Below, piece after piece: positions 5,912-12,367 of a DNA stretch of 64,000 nucleotides; the stretch's first letter is position 1, and every line of letters begins with the position of its first letter. The stretch comes from SIG480 sp045537045 (GTDB taxonomy: Bacteria > Bacillota > Clostridia > Oscillospirales > JAAYXM01): assembly GCA_045537045.1 (NCBI GenBank), contig JAZSOS010000043.1, positions 1 through 64,000 of the forward strand, written 5' to 3'. The position numbers and the translations under genes are program-made. A model generated the notes under the pieces. The model did not search any database. It was not told where the DNA came from and was given only the letters and a program-made list of their open reading frames with translations.

Positions 5912-6205
5912 ATGGCAAAGAGGGATGACCAAAAGAGATGGAGAGATAAAAATAAGGACCAAATCTCCAAGGCCAACAAAGAATACTATGCCAAAAACAA
6001 GGACAAGCATGCCGAGGCTATGAAAAAGCATTATGAGGAAAATCGGGAAGCTTATCTTGAGCAGTCTCGCCGGCAAAATGAAGAACGGGGAAGCGAAAAG
6101 CGCTCAGAGTACAATAAAGCTTACTACGAAAAGAACCGGAAAGATATTCTGAAAAAACGCCGGCAACGGTATTTTGAACAAAAACAAAAGAAAAAAGGAG
6201 AATAA
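5912..6205 (+). CDS. Basic low-complexity protein with Tyr/Asn-rich repeats
   Basis: The product has 97 residues, almost entirely Lys, Arg, Asn, Glu and Tyr, with repeated NKEYYAKNKDK / MKKHYEENREAY / NKAYYEKNRKD units of about 18-20 residues. It looks like a long helix or coiled coil that could bind nucleic acid. Similar repeats occur in phage proteins next to HNH nucleases, though none is adjacent here. It lies directly upstream of the DGR target genes. Confidence 0.55.
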   Translation: MAKRDDQKRWRDKNKDQISKANKEYYAKNKDKHAEAMKKHYEENREAYLEQSRRQNEERGSEKRSEYNKAYYEKNRKDILKKRRQRYFEQKQKKKGE

Positions 6206-6208
6206 CTT

Positions 6209-6820
6209 ATGAACTACTTAACGTTAAACGGAAAAAGAATTGACCTGACAGATGAGCAGGTCAGAGAAATCGAAAAATCATTCGATTTTAACCGAATAAA
6301 GCTTTCGGAAGTTGCGGTAGGGGACACTTTCAAAATTGGGGAGTACGAGTTTATTGTCCTCGAGCACTCGGGGGATACCACGGCGATAATTCTAAAGGAT
6401 TTGTTTCCGGAAAAGTCCACGTTCGGAAAGAACAACAATTTCGCAGACGATGAGTGTGTTGTGAGAGAAAAGCTTATAAAGTTTGCCGGCGAAATCGGAA
6501 GCATAGTATGTGAAGATAACCTTGTTGTACATACAGTCGATTTAACATCTGACGATGGGTTGAATGATTATGGTACTACCACAGCGAGAATGTCGCTACT
6601 GACATGTAACCGCTACCGCAAATACGTCAGAATCCTCGATGAATATAAGGTAGATAAATGGTGGTGGCTTGCAACACCATACAGCACACCGACGCACGAC
6701 GATGCAAGTTGGGTTAAATGCGTTTCGCCCGGTGGCTACTTCTACTACAATCGCTACTACGACCGTGGCGGCGTTCGTCCGTTTTGTATCTTGAAATCTA
6801 ATATCTTTGTATCTAAGTAA
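6209..6820 (+). CDS. DGR variable protein 1 (DUF6273-type, C-type-lectin-like C-terminus)
   Basis: The product has 203 residues. The N-terminal part has a small beta domain (VGDTFKIGEYEFIVLEH ... TAIILKD). The C-terminal part has the signature WWWLATP ... CVSPGG ... GVRPFCIL, the end of the formylglycine-enzyme/CLec-like fold used by DGR targets. The last 26 codons include VR1 (6719-6782), which matches the template repeat at 7762-7825 except at adenines. No signal peptide or membrane segment is seen, so it acts inside the cell, on the virion, or after lysis. Variable residues are mainly Tyr, Arg, Asp and Gly, typical of a diversified binding face. Confidence 0.85.
   Translation: MNYLTLNGKRIDLTDEQVREIEKSFDFNRIKLSEVAVGDTFKIGEYEFIVLEHSGDTTAIILKDLFPEKSTFGKNNNFADDECVVREKLIKFAGEIGSIVCEDNLVVHTVDLTSDDGLNDYGTTTARMSLLTCNRYRKYVRILDEYKVDKWWWLATPYSTPTHDDASWVKCVSPGGYFYYNRYYDRGGVRPFCILKSNIFVSK
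6719..6782 (+). repeat. DGR variable repeat VR1
   Basis: This 64-bp copy of the template repeat differs at 13 positions, all at template adenines (A to T, G or C); the 43 non-A positions are identical. This is the hallmark of adenine-specific mutagenic retrohoming. Confidence 0.92.
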
Positions 6821-6834
6821 AGGAGAGAATGAAA

Positions 6835-7359
6835 ATGAAATTATCAGAAGTAAAAACAGGGAGGACTTTTACCGTAGCAGGTATTGAGTTTATAAAATTC
6901 AGCGGTGATGAGGAAAAGGCCATTGCGGTGGCAAAGGATTGTGTGTTCGATTCGTCGCTTGGTAAGAATAATAACTTCGCGGACAGCTCCGCTCTCAAGC
7001 GATTGAAAGATGAAATTTTACCGAAACTCGAAGCTGCAGTCGGCGCGGAGAACATACTCGAACACGAGGTGGATTTGACAAGCCTTGATGGTCTGAAAAC
7101 GTATGGCAGCATGACAAGCAAAATCAGCATCCCGACATTTGATTTTTACAGAAACAACGTAAGCGTATTCGATGAACATAAATATGCTGGATGGTGGTGG
7201 CTTGCTACGCCTGCTTCCACTTCAGAGCATTTAAATGACAGATGGTGTGTTTGCGTTTCGCCCGTTGGCGGCATCGGCAGCAGTATCTACGGCATCAATG
7301 GCGGCGCTCGTCCGTTTTGTATTTTCGTATCTTCTATCTCTGTATCTTGTGAGGAGTAA
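6835..7359 (+). CDS. DGR variable protein 2 (DUF6273-type)
   Basis: The product has 174 residues from ATG 6835, chosen for spacing from AGGAGAG; an ATG at 6829 is too close to it. It has the same plan as the preceding protein: KLSEVKTGRTFTVAGIEF at the N-terminus, WWWLATP ... CVSPVGG ... GARPFCIF at the C-terminus, with VR2 at 7252-7315. It is a tandem paralogue of the 6209 gene, with variable positions now Gly, Ser and Ile rather than Tyr and Arg. No export signal. The two share the DGR cassette with an Avd-like protein and the reverse transcriptase downstream. Confidence 0.85.
   Translation: MKLSEVKTGRTFTVAGIEFIKFSGDEEKAIAVAKDCVFDSSLGKNNNFADSSALKRLKDEILPKLEAAVGAENILEHEVDLTSLDGLKTYGSMTSKISIPTFDFYRNNVSVFDEHKYAGWWWLATPASTSEHLNDRWCVCVSPVGGIGSSIYGINGGARPFCIFVSSISVSCEE
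7252..7315 (+). repeat. DGR variable repeat VR2
   Basis: This 64-bp copy of the template repeat has 13 changes at template adenines plus one at a thymine (GTT to GCT near the 3' end). The pattern of changes differs from VR1, so the two genes were diversified independently. Confidence 0.92.
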
Positions 7360-7361
7360 CA

Positions 7362-7730
7362 ATGGCTGATACCGAACTGAAGGTGATAGTCAAAGCAAAG
7401 GAATTAGCTACACATTCTTTTAGACTCACATCGAATTGCAACAGATATCCGAAAAAGTACAGACATTCGCTTGTGGACAAAATTCAAAACAAAAGCCTTG
7501 ATATATATGATAACTTACACGAAGCGAACCGAATAAACAATAAAACGGATAAACGTGCAAGATGCGAAACCATAACAAAGGCCATTACATATTGCGAACA
7601 GCTTAATTTCTATATCGAGCTTTCGATGGAACTGAATATATTGAGTGGAGATTCCGCACATTATTGGTCGAAACTGGTATCAGATGTGAAGTTTATGGCT
7701 ATTGCTTGGAGAAAAAGCGAAAGGGGTTAA
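7362..7730 (+). CDS. DGR accessory protein, Avd-like four-helix bundle
   Basis: The product has 122 residues, all helical, with conserved features of Avd/four-helix-bundle proteins (VKAKELATHSFRLTSNCNRYPKKYR, NKSLDIYDNLHEANRI, AITYCEQLNFYIELSMEL). Avd forms a basic pentamer that binds the reverse transcriptase and template RNA and is needed for retrohoming. It lies between the second target gene and the template repeat, the usual DGR order. The start overlaps the RBS region of the previous gene closely (2-bp gap). Confidence 0.82.
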   Translation: MADTELKVIVKAKELATHSFRLTSNCNRYPKKYRHSLVDKIQNKSLDIYDNLHEANRINNKTDKRARCETITKAITYCEQLNFYIELSMELNILSGDSAHYWSKLVSDVKFMAIAWRKSERG

Positions 7731-7761
7731 ACCCGATAGGTTGTGCGTTGTATTTTTCTTT

Positions 7762-7825
7762 TGCGTTTCGCCCGATGGCAACATCAACAACAATAACTAC
7801 AACAACAATAACGGCGTTCGTCCGT
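7762..7825 (+). repeat. DGR template repeat TR
   Basis: This 64-bp sequence contains 21 adenines, nearly all in AAC/AAT codon-like triplets, flanked by the invariant ends TGCGTTTCGCCCG and GGCGTTCGTCCGT. It lies in the non-coding gap between the Avd-like gene and the reverse transcriptase. The AAY-rich design maximises amino-acid choice after A-to-N mutation while avoiding stop codons. Confidence 0.92.
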
Positions 7826-7929
7826 ACTGGTGGAAAGCTCGACAGAGTAGGCTTATGCCGAAATCAATGCACCACATCAAAAGAACGCGCAACCTTTCCG
7901 TATGGATAAACAAAAAGGGGCTGTGTTGC

Positions 7930-8013
7930 ATGACCGAATTTGAGAAAGTAATTGATTTTGAAAATATGTACAGGGCATATCGGAAATCCAAGAGCGGCAA
8001 AGGCTTCAAATAA
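7930..8013 (+). pseudogene. N-terminal fragment of the DGR reverse transcriptase
   Basis: 27 codons (MTEFEKVIDFENMYRAYRK ... GKG) with the NMYRAYRKSKSGKG start typical of DGR/group II-like reverse transcriptases, ending at TAA 8011-8013. The following codons (SSARFNIMALDGVNAL) continue the family sequence in the same frame, so the TAA is a nonsense codon within one ancestral gene. Many relatives have Lys at this point; AAA to TAA would be one transversion. Confidence 0.75.
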
Positions 8014-8034
8014 AGCTCTGCAAGGTTCAATATT

Positions 8035-9000
8035 ATGGCTCTTGATGGAGTGAATGCCCTGATAGCGCAGTTAAAAACAAAGACATATAAAATATCGCCG
8101 TATTCTGAATTTACGGTATATGAACCCAAAGAGCGCGTTATTAAAACAACTTCTTTTAAAGATAAGGTTGTGCAGCACAGTTTATGTGACAATGTGATTC
8201 TCCCGAGATTACAAGATATTTTCATATACGACAATTGCGCCGGACAAAAGGGAAAAGGAACGCTTTTCGGACTTGACCGCTTAAAGCAACACATGAAAGA
8301 GTTTTACCATAGATACGGCCATAACGGTTATATCCTGAAGTGTGATATATCGAAGTTCTTTTATAGCATCCCGCATGAGCAACTCCGAGATATCGTTGAA
8401 TATCACTTTTCGGACGATGCAGATGTGTGTTGGCTATGTAATTTGTTCATCGATAGTACCGATGGCAAAGGCATTCCTCTCGGGAATCAGATAAACCAAG
8501 GTTTTGCGCTGCTTTACCTGGACAGTATGGACAAGCTTATAAAAGGCGAACTTGGCATTGAGTTTTACGGCCGGTATATGGATGACTTTTATCTGATTCA
8601 CCATGATAAACAGTATTTAAAATATTGCCTGACCGTGATTACAGAGTTCTTAAAGACTTTAGACCTTGCTTTGAATGGGAAGACGCAAATATTCCCGTTC
8701 AAAAACGGTGTGAGCTATCTCGGATTTCACACCTATGTGACTACAAATGGCAAGGTGATAAGGAAACTCAAAAACCAAAACAAGAGAAATGCTCAACGCA
8801 AATACATAAAAATGGCAAAAATGGTTGTTGACGGCAAACTGTCGATTGATAAATTTAATGCTTCATACAATGCGTGGAAGAATCACATATCACACGGCAA
8901 CTGTTATAACCTTGCAAAGTCTATGGATGCGAGAATAACGCAAATACTTGGAAGCAGAAATGAGGAAAAAAGAAGGTGCGAAAACTATGACATATCTTGA
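8035..9000 (+). CDS. DGR reverse transcriptase, N-terminally truncated by a stop codon
   Basis: The product has 321 residues from ATG 8035, with only a weak RBS (GCAAGG). The RT core is complete: FKDKVVQHSLCDN, LKCDISKFFYSI, the DGR-type motif GIPLGNQINQ in place of the usual QGxxxSP, the catalytic YMDD box (GRYMDDFYLIH), LNGKTQIFPF and YLGFH. The C-terminal basic region is normal. About 34 N-terminal residues are separated by TAA 8011-8013. The enzyme makes error-prone cDNA from TR RNA and delivers it to VR1 and VR2. It may be inactive, made as a shortened protein, or made by rare readthrough. Confidence 0.88.
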   Translation: MALDGVNALIAQLKTKTYKISPYSEFTVYEPKERVIKTTSFKDKVVQHSLCDNVILPRLQDIFIYDNCAGQKGKGTLFGLDRLKQHMKEFYHRYGHNGYILKCDISKFFYSIPHEQLRDIVEYHFSDDADVCWLCNLFIDSTDGKGIPLGNQINQGFALLYLDSMDKLIKGELGIEFYGRYMDDFYLIHHDKQYLKYCLTVITEFLKTLDLALNGKTQIFPFKNGVSYLGFHTYVTTNGKVIRKLKNQNKRNAQRKYIKMAKMVVDGKLSIDKFNASYNAWKNHISHGNCYNLAKSMDARITQILGSRNEEKRRCENYDIS

Positions 9001-9127
9001 GTGTTTCTTCGTCTTGTGCGGAGTTTGGGCGATTGTGTTCGGGGTTTGTGCAGGGGTATGCATCTGCGTTGATGCAGTTCTTGGCGCACGCAAAACCTTT
9101 GATAAGGAAGGCGTAAACAGTGAGTGA
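8987..9127 (+). CDS. Small membrane protein after the DGR
   Basis: The product has 46 residues with one hydrophobic Cys-rich helix (FFVLCGVWAIVFGVCAGVCICVDAVLG) and a charged C-terminus. The ATG overlaps the end of the RT gene by 14 bp, and its end overlaps the next gene by 8 bp, so translation is probably coupled. Function unknown. Confidence 0.5.
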   Translation: MTYLECFFVLCGVWAIVFGVCAGVCICVDAVLGARKTFDKEGVNSE

Positions 9128-9455
9128 GAACAAAGGAAAAAGAAAATGCGGACGGAAAGCCACCGTAGCCCAAATGAGACTTCGCATCTGGGCGGTGGAC
9201 CCGGGAGACCCCCAAAACAACTCCACACTTACAGTTATATCCATGTGTATCAAAGATGATATGAAACAGACGTTGGAAGAACTTGCTGAGCGCGTGGCTA
9301 AGTGTAAATGTCGGCCGGTTGAAGAATGTCTTGCAGTTTTAAAGGAACTGAAAGAAAAGGGGCATTTAGGGTATTTCCTATGGGATGAAGTAAACGGGTT
9401 TCACTACAAAAAGTGGCAGCCGGGAAAAAGAAAGAGGAAGCGAAAAAATGTATGA
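9120..9455 (+). CDS. Phage protein, unknown, basic
   Basis: The product has 111 residues from GTG 9120, within GTGAGTGA overlapping the previous stop. It is basic at both ends (KRKCGRK ..., GKRKRKRKNV). The central part (IKDDMKQTLEELAERVAKCKCRPVEECLAVLKEL) is helical. It begins the rightward block leading to the recombination genes. No family recognised. Confidence 0.6.
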   Translation: MSENKGKRKCGRKATVAQMRLRIWAVDPGDPQNNSTLTVISMCIKDDMKQTLEELAERVAKCKCRPVEECLAVLKELKEKGHLGYFLWDEVNGFHYKKWQPGKRKRKRKNV

Positions 9456-9627
9456 ACATCCAGTGATAGCTAATCTTGAACGTACCGGATTTCCTGATGG
9501 GAAAGAACATCCGGTTCCAAGGTGTCCGATATGCGGAGAAGAAACGGATACATTATACAAGGATCGGGATGGATACATATTCGGTTGCGGAGAATGTGTC
9601 ACGAGCTGTGATGCATGGAAAATATAA
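9448..9627 (+). CDS. Small zinc-ribbon protein
   Basis: The product has 59 residues with two Cys pairs, CPICGEE and CGECVTSC, framing a zinc ribbon. The ATG at 9448 overlaps the previous stop (ATGTATGA). This type of small zinc-ribbon protein is common before phage recombination genes. Function unknown. Confidence 0.6.
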   Translation: MYEHPVIANLERTGFPDGKEHPVPRCPICGEETDTLYKDRDGYIFGCGECVTSCDAWKI

Positions 9628-9653
9628 ATGTCAAAACGAAAGGAAAATTTAAT

Positions 9654-10187
9654 ATGACACATTGGAAAAAGCTTACAAACCCCAATTATCTTGGCGCGTA
9701 TAGCATTGAGGATGGGCAAGACCTTATTCTTACGATAAAGGATGTAAAGCAAGAAGTAGTGACCGGGGCGGATGGGAAGAAAGAAGAGTGCCTTGTTTGC
9801 TATTTTAACGAGGACAAGCCTATGATACTGAACGCTACTAACGCAAAACAGATTACAAAGAATCTTGGTACACCATATATAGAACAGTGGAGAGGCCGAA
9901 AGATTCAGATTGGGCAAGAAAAGGTCAAGGCGTTTGGCGAGGTCGTTGAAGCGTTGAGAGTCCGGAAGTTTAATCCGAAAACAGTCGAAATAAAATGTGA
10001 GGATTGCGGAAAGAACATCGCGCCGGCGATCGGAATGAATGTCGAGCAGCTCGCTGCATATACCGAGAGCAAGTATGGAAGCAAACTTTGTGCGGACTGT
10101 GCAAAAAAGCGAGCAAACGTAGTAAAGAAGGCTGAGGACGGTGAAGAAAATGTCAACGATGCCGAAATTCAGGCTGACAAGGAATAA
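9654..10187 (+). CDS. Conserved phage protein upstream of the nuclease
   Basis: The product has 177 residues from ATG 9654 (MTHWKKLTNPNYLGAYS), behind AAAGGAAAA. The N-terminal beta-rich part (DLILTIKDVKQEVVTG ... KPMILNATNAKQI) is followed by a C-terminal zinc-binding segment (CEDCGK ... CADCAKK). I recognise it as a recurrent protein next to PD-(D/E)XK nuclease and SSB genes in Firmicute phages; it may help single-strand annealing. Function not established. Confidence 0.65.
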   Translation: MTHWKKLTNPNYLGAYSIEDGQDLILTIKDVKQEVVTGADGKKEECLVCYFNEDKPMILNATNAKQITKNLGTPYIEQWRGRKIQIGQEKVKAFGEVVEALRVRKFNPKTVEIKCEDCGKNIAPAIGMNVEQLAAYTESKYGSKLCADCAKKRANVVKKAEDGEENVNDAEIQADKE

Positions 10188-10938
10188 TTATCATTCAAGA
10201 GAAGCAAATGAGTTATATTGGTCGGCTTCTTTTGTGAAGCAGATGCTCGATTGCCCGGCACGCGCACTCGCGGAACTCCGCGAAGAATATGTTCGTAAAG
10301 AGAGTGTATCGCTGCTTATCGGCTCTTATGTGGATGCATACTTTGAGGGCAAAGTGGCTTTCGAGAGATTTGTGGACACACATCCGGAAATATTCAATTC
10401 TCGCACAGGAGAACTTAAATCAGAATACCAAAAGGCGAACAAGATGATTGCCAGAGTAAAAAAAGATAAGCTGTTTATGTCGTATCTGAGGGGGCAAAAA
10501 CAAAAGATTTTAACAGGGAGCATTGATGGTATTCCGTTTAAGTGCAAGCTGGATGTTTATCTCAAGGGGGAGCGCATAGTAGACTTTAAAACGGTAAAGG
10601 ATTTTGAACCCATTTACAGAGCTGAAGAAGGAAAACTTTCTTTTGCAGAGTATTGGCGCTGGCCTCTTCAAATGGCGATATACCAGTATATAGAGGGCAA
10701 TAAGTTACCGTGCTTTCTCGCTTGCGTCACAAAACAAGACGAACCGGACATTTCGGTTATTCAGATACCTCAATATATACTCGATGCAGAAATTGAAGTT
10801 TTAAGAGAAAAACTGAGCTTTATGGATGCGGTACGGCAAGGAATTATCGAACCGGAAAGATGTGATAATTGTGCATACTGCAGAATTACAAAAAAATTAT
10901 CGAGGCCGTTGAGTTTAGATGAGCTCACGGACTTTTAG
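10150..10938 (+). CDS. PD-(D/E)XK exonuclease-like protein (RecE/Cas4-type)
   Basis: The product has about 262 residues; start ATG 10150, or GTG 10141. Motifs follow the nuclease order: ARALAELREEY, LLIGSYVDAYFEG, CKLDVYLKGERIVDFKTVKD (D...D-x-K catalytic core), WPLQMAIYQYIEG, and a C-terminal CDNCAYC cluster. It is the putative phage 5'-3' exonuclease that resects ends for recombination, as in DUF3799/RecE-type proteins. It is clustered with SSB and an ERCC4 nuclease. It overlaps the end of the previous gene, so they are co-translated. Confidence 0.82.
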   Translation: MSTMPKFRLTRNNYHSREANELYWSASFVKQMLDCPARALAELREEYVRKESVSLLIGSYVDAYFEGKVAFERFVDTHPEIFNSRTGELKSEYQKANKMIARVKKDKLFMSYLRGQKQKILTGSIDGIPFKCKLDVYLKGERIVDFKTVKDFEPIYRAEEGKLSFAEYWRWPLQMAIYQYIEGNKLPCFLACVTKQDEPDISVIQIPQYILDAEIEVLREKLSFMDAVRQGIIEPERCDNCAYCRITKKLSRPLSLDELTDF

Positions 10939-10947
10939 GGAGGAACC

Positions 10948-11337
10948 ATGAACAAGATTATTATTGCAGGAAGATTGACGGCTGCACCTGAGTTAAGAAC
11001 TACGGGGAGCGGCACAGAAGTTTGCGGATTCACCGTAGCGGTTGACCGTAGATTTGGAAAGAAAGATGAAAAACAAACCGATTTTATTTCTTGTACAGCT
11101 TGGGGCAAGAGCGGCGTGTTTGTCAATACATATTTTCACAAAGGCGATGGTATAACCGTAGAAGGGCGAATGGAAAGCAGTAAATGGATGGATCCGGACG
11201 GAAATAACCGGACATCATGGGGAATTACAGTGGATAGTATTGAATTTCCGCTTGGTAAAGCAGGGACTTCAAAAGAAAACAAACCTGCCCATTTTGAAGA
11301 GCTTGGTCCGGGTGAAGAGGGGGATTTGCCGTTCTGA
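10948..11337 (+). CDS. ssb: Single-stranded DNA-binding protein
   Basis: The product has 129 residues with the OB-fold pattern MNKIIIAGRLTAAPELR ... VCGFTVAVDRRFG ... DFISCTAWGKSG ... GDGITVEGRME, and an acidic C-terminal tip ending GEEGDLPF, which recruits partner proteins. It is slightly short and phage-type. The stop overlaps the start of the ERCC4 gene (TGATG). Confidence 0.95.
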   Translation: MNKIIIAGRLTAAPELRTTGSGTEVCGFTVAVDRRFGKKDEKQTDFISCTAWGKSGVFVNTYFHKGDGITVEGRMESSKWMDPDGNNRTSWGITVDSIEFPLGKAGTSKENKPAHFEELGPGEEGDLPF

Positions 11338-11804
11338 TGTTGACGATACAGATAGATTCAAGAGAAAAAGCTAAAGCCATCAGGAAAATTCTTGATACAT
11401 TCGAAAAAAACGGAGTTGTACATTTTGTATCAAAGCTTCCCATTGGAGATTATATGTCTCTCGACAACGCTCGCCTTTGCATCGACAGAAAACAGAATCT
11501 CGGTGAGCTGTGTCGGAATGTATGCCAGGAACATAAACGTTTTCGCGCGGAACTCGAACGAGCAAAGCAACTCGGGGTTAAATTGTTTATTCTTTGTGAG
11601 CATGGTGGGAAAATCAAAAGCCTTTCCGATGTTATGAACTGGAAGAATCCGCGCCTCAGGCAAAGTCCTATGGCAATGAGTGGGGAACGGTTGTATAAGG
11701 TTTTGTCTGCAATGTCTGCAAAATATGACGTGGAGTTCAGGTTTTGCAGCAAGATGGCAACCGGAAAAGAGATTATCCGAATACTCACCGAAGTGCAACA
11801 TTAA
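11337..11804 (+). CDS. ERCC4-domain nuclease
   Basis: The product has 155 residues. IQIDSREK at the N-terminus, PIGDYMS, and LCIDRKQNLGEL form the catalytic GD...(E/D)RK..D signature of the XPF/ERCC4 nuclease fold. The rest (FRAELERAKQLGVKLFILCEHGGKI) is typical of phage single-domain versions. It is expected to cut branched DNA or process recombination intermediates. Transcribed with ssb and the primase-like gene. Confidence 0.85.
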   Translation: MLTIQIDSREKAKAIRKILDTFEKNGVVHFVSKLPIGDYMSLDNARLCIDRKQNLGELCRNVCQEHKRFRAELERAKQLGVKLFILCEHGGKIKSLSDVMNWKNPRLRQSPMAMSGERLYKVLSAMSAKYDVEFRFCSKMATGKEIIRILTEVQH

Positions 11805-11822
11805 GAAAGTGAGGGAGAACCG

Positions 11823-12362
11823 ATGAATGACAGCAGATTAATAGTTGATTCAATACACAGGAGCGTTTCGGTATATGATGCTGTACGTCGGTATCTCCCC
11901 GATACAAATATGATCCGAAATCGTATACCGTGTCCGATACATTCAGGTAAAGGGTATAATATGGGAATTTCGGATGAACTGTTTCATTGCTTTGTATGCG
12001 GTGCCAGAGGTGATGTTATTACCTTTGTACAACGGATAATGAATCTCAATTTCAAAGATGCGCTCGCAAAGATTAATGACGACTTTTTTCTTGGTCTACC
12101 GATAAAGAGCGAAATAACAAAAGAAAAAAAGGCGGAGCTTGAAAGGAAACGTATAGAATATCTTGCTAAGAAGGAAGCCGAAAGACTTGCTGAAGAAGAG
12201 GCGAAACAAAGATATTGGAAACTTATGGATAAGTGGATAGAATACGATAAGGCCATACGTGAGTTAAAGCCGAAGCGCGGAGACTTCATAATCGACGAAC
12301 GCTACATAAGAGCAGTGAAGAATATCAAATACATTGAATATCTCATAGATGAAAGGAGGTAA
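11823..12362 (+). CDS. CHC2 zinc-finger primase-like protein
   Basis: The product has 179 residues. The N-terminal 60 form a DnaG-type zinc finger (RIPCPIHSGKGYNMGIS ... FHCFVCGARGDVITFV). A coiled, charged region follows, and there is no TOPRIM domain. It probably recognises the priming site and works with the DUF927 helicase-like protein encoded next. An RBS (AAAGGAGG) for that gene lies at its 3' end. Confidence 0.85.
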   Translation: MNDSRLIVDSIHRSVSVYDAVRRYLPDTNMIRNRIPCPIHSGKGYNMGISDELFHCFVCGARGDVITFVQRIMNLNFKDALAKINDDFFLGLPIKSEITKEKKAELERKRIEYLAKKEAERLAEEEAKQRYWKLMDKWIEYDKAIRELKPKRGDFIIDERYIRAVKNIKYIEYLIDERR

Positions 12363-12367
12363 CGAAG

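Noticed and set aside
7664..8013. Overlapping ORFs of 81 and 103 codons across the template repeat
   Set aside because: They have no RBS and lie in the non-coding TR region; the AAC/AAT triplets give spurious Asn- or Thr-rich translations. Only the frame from ATG 7930 has family sequence.
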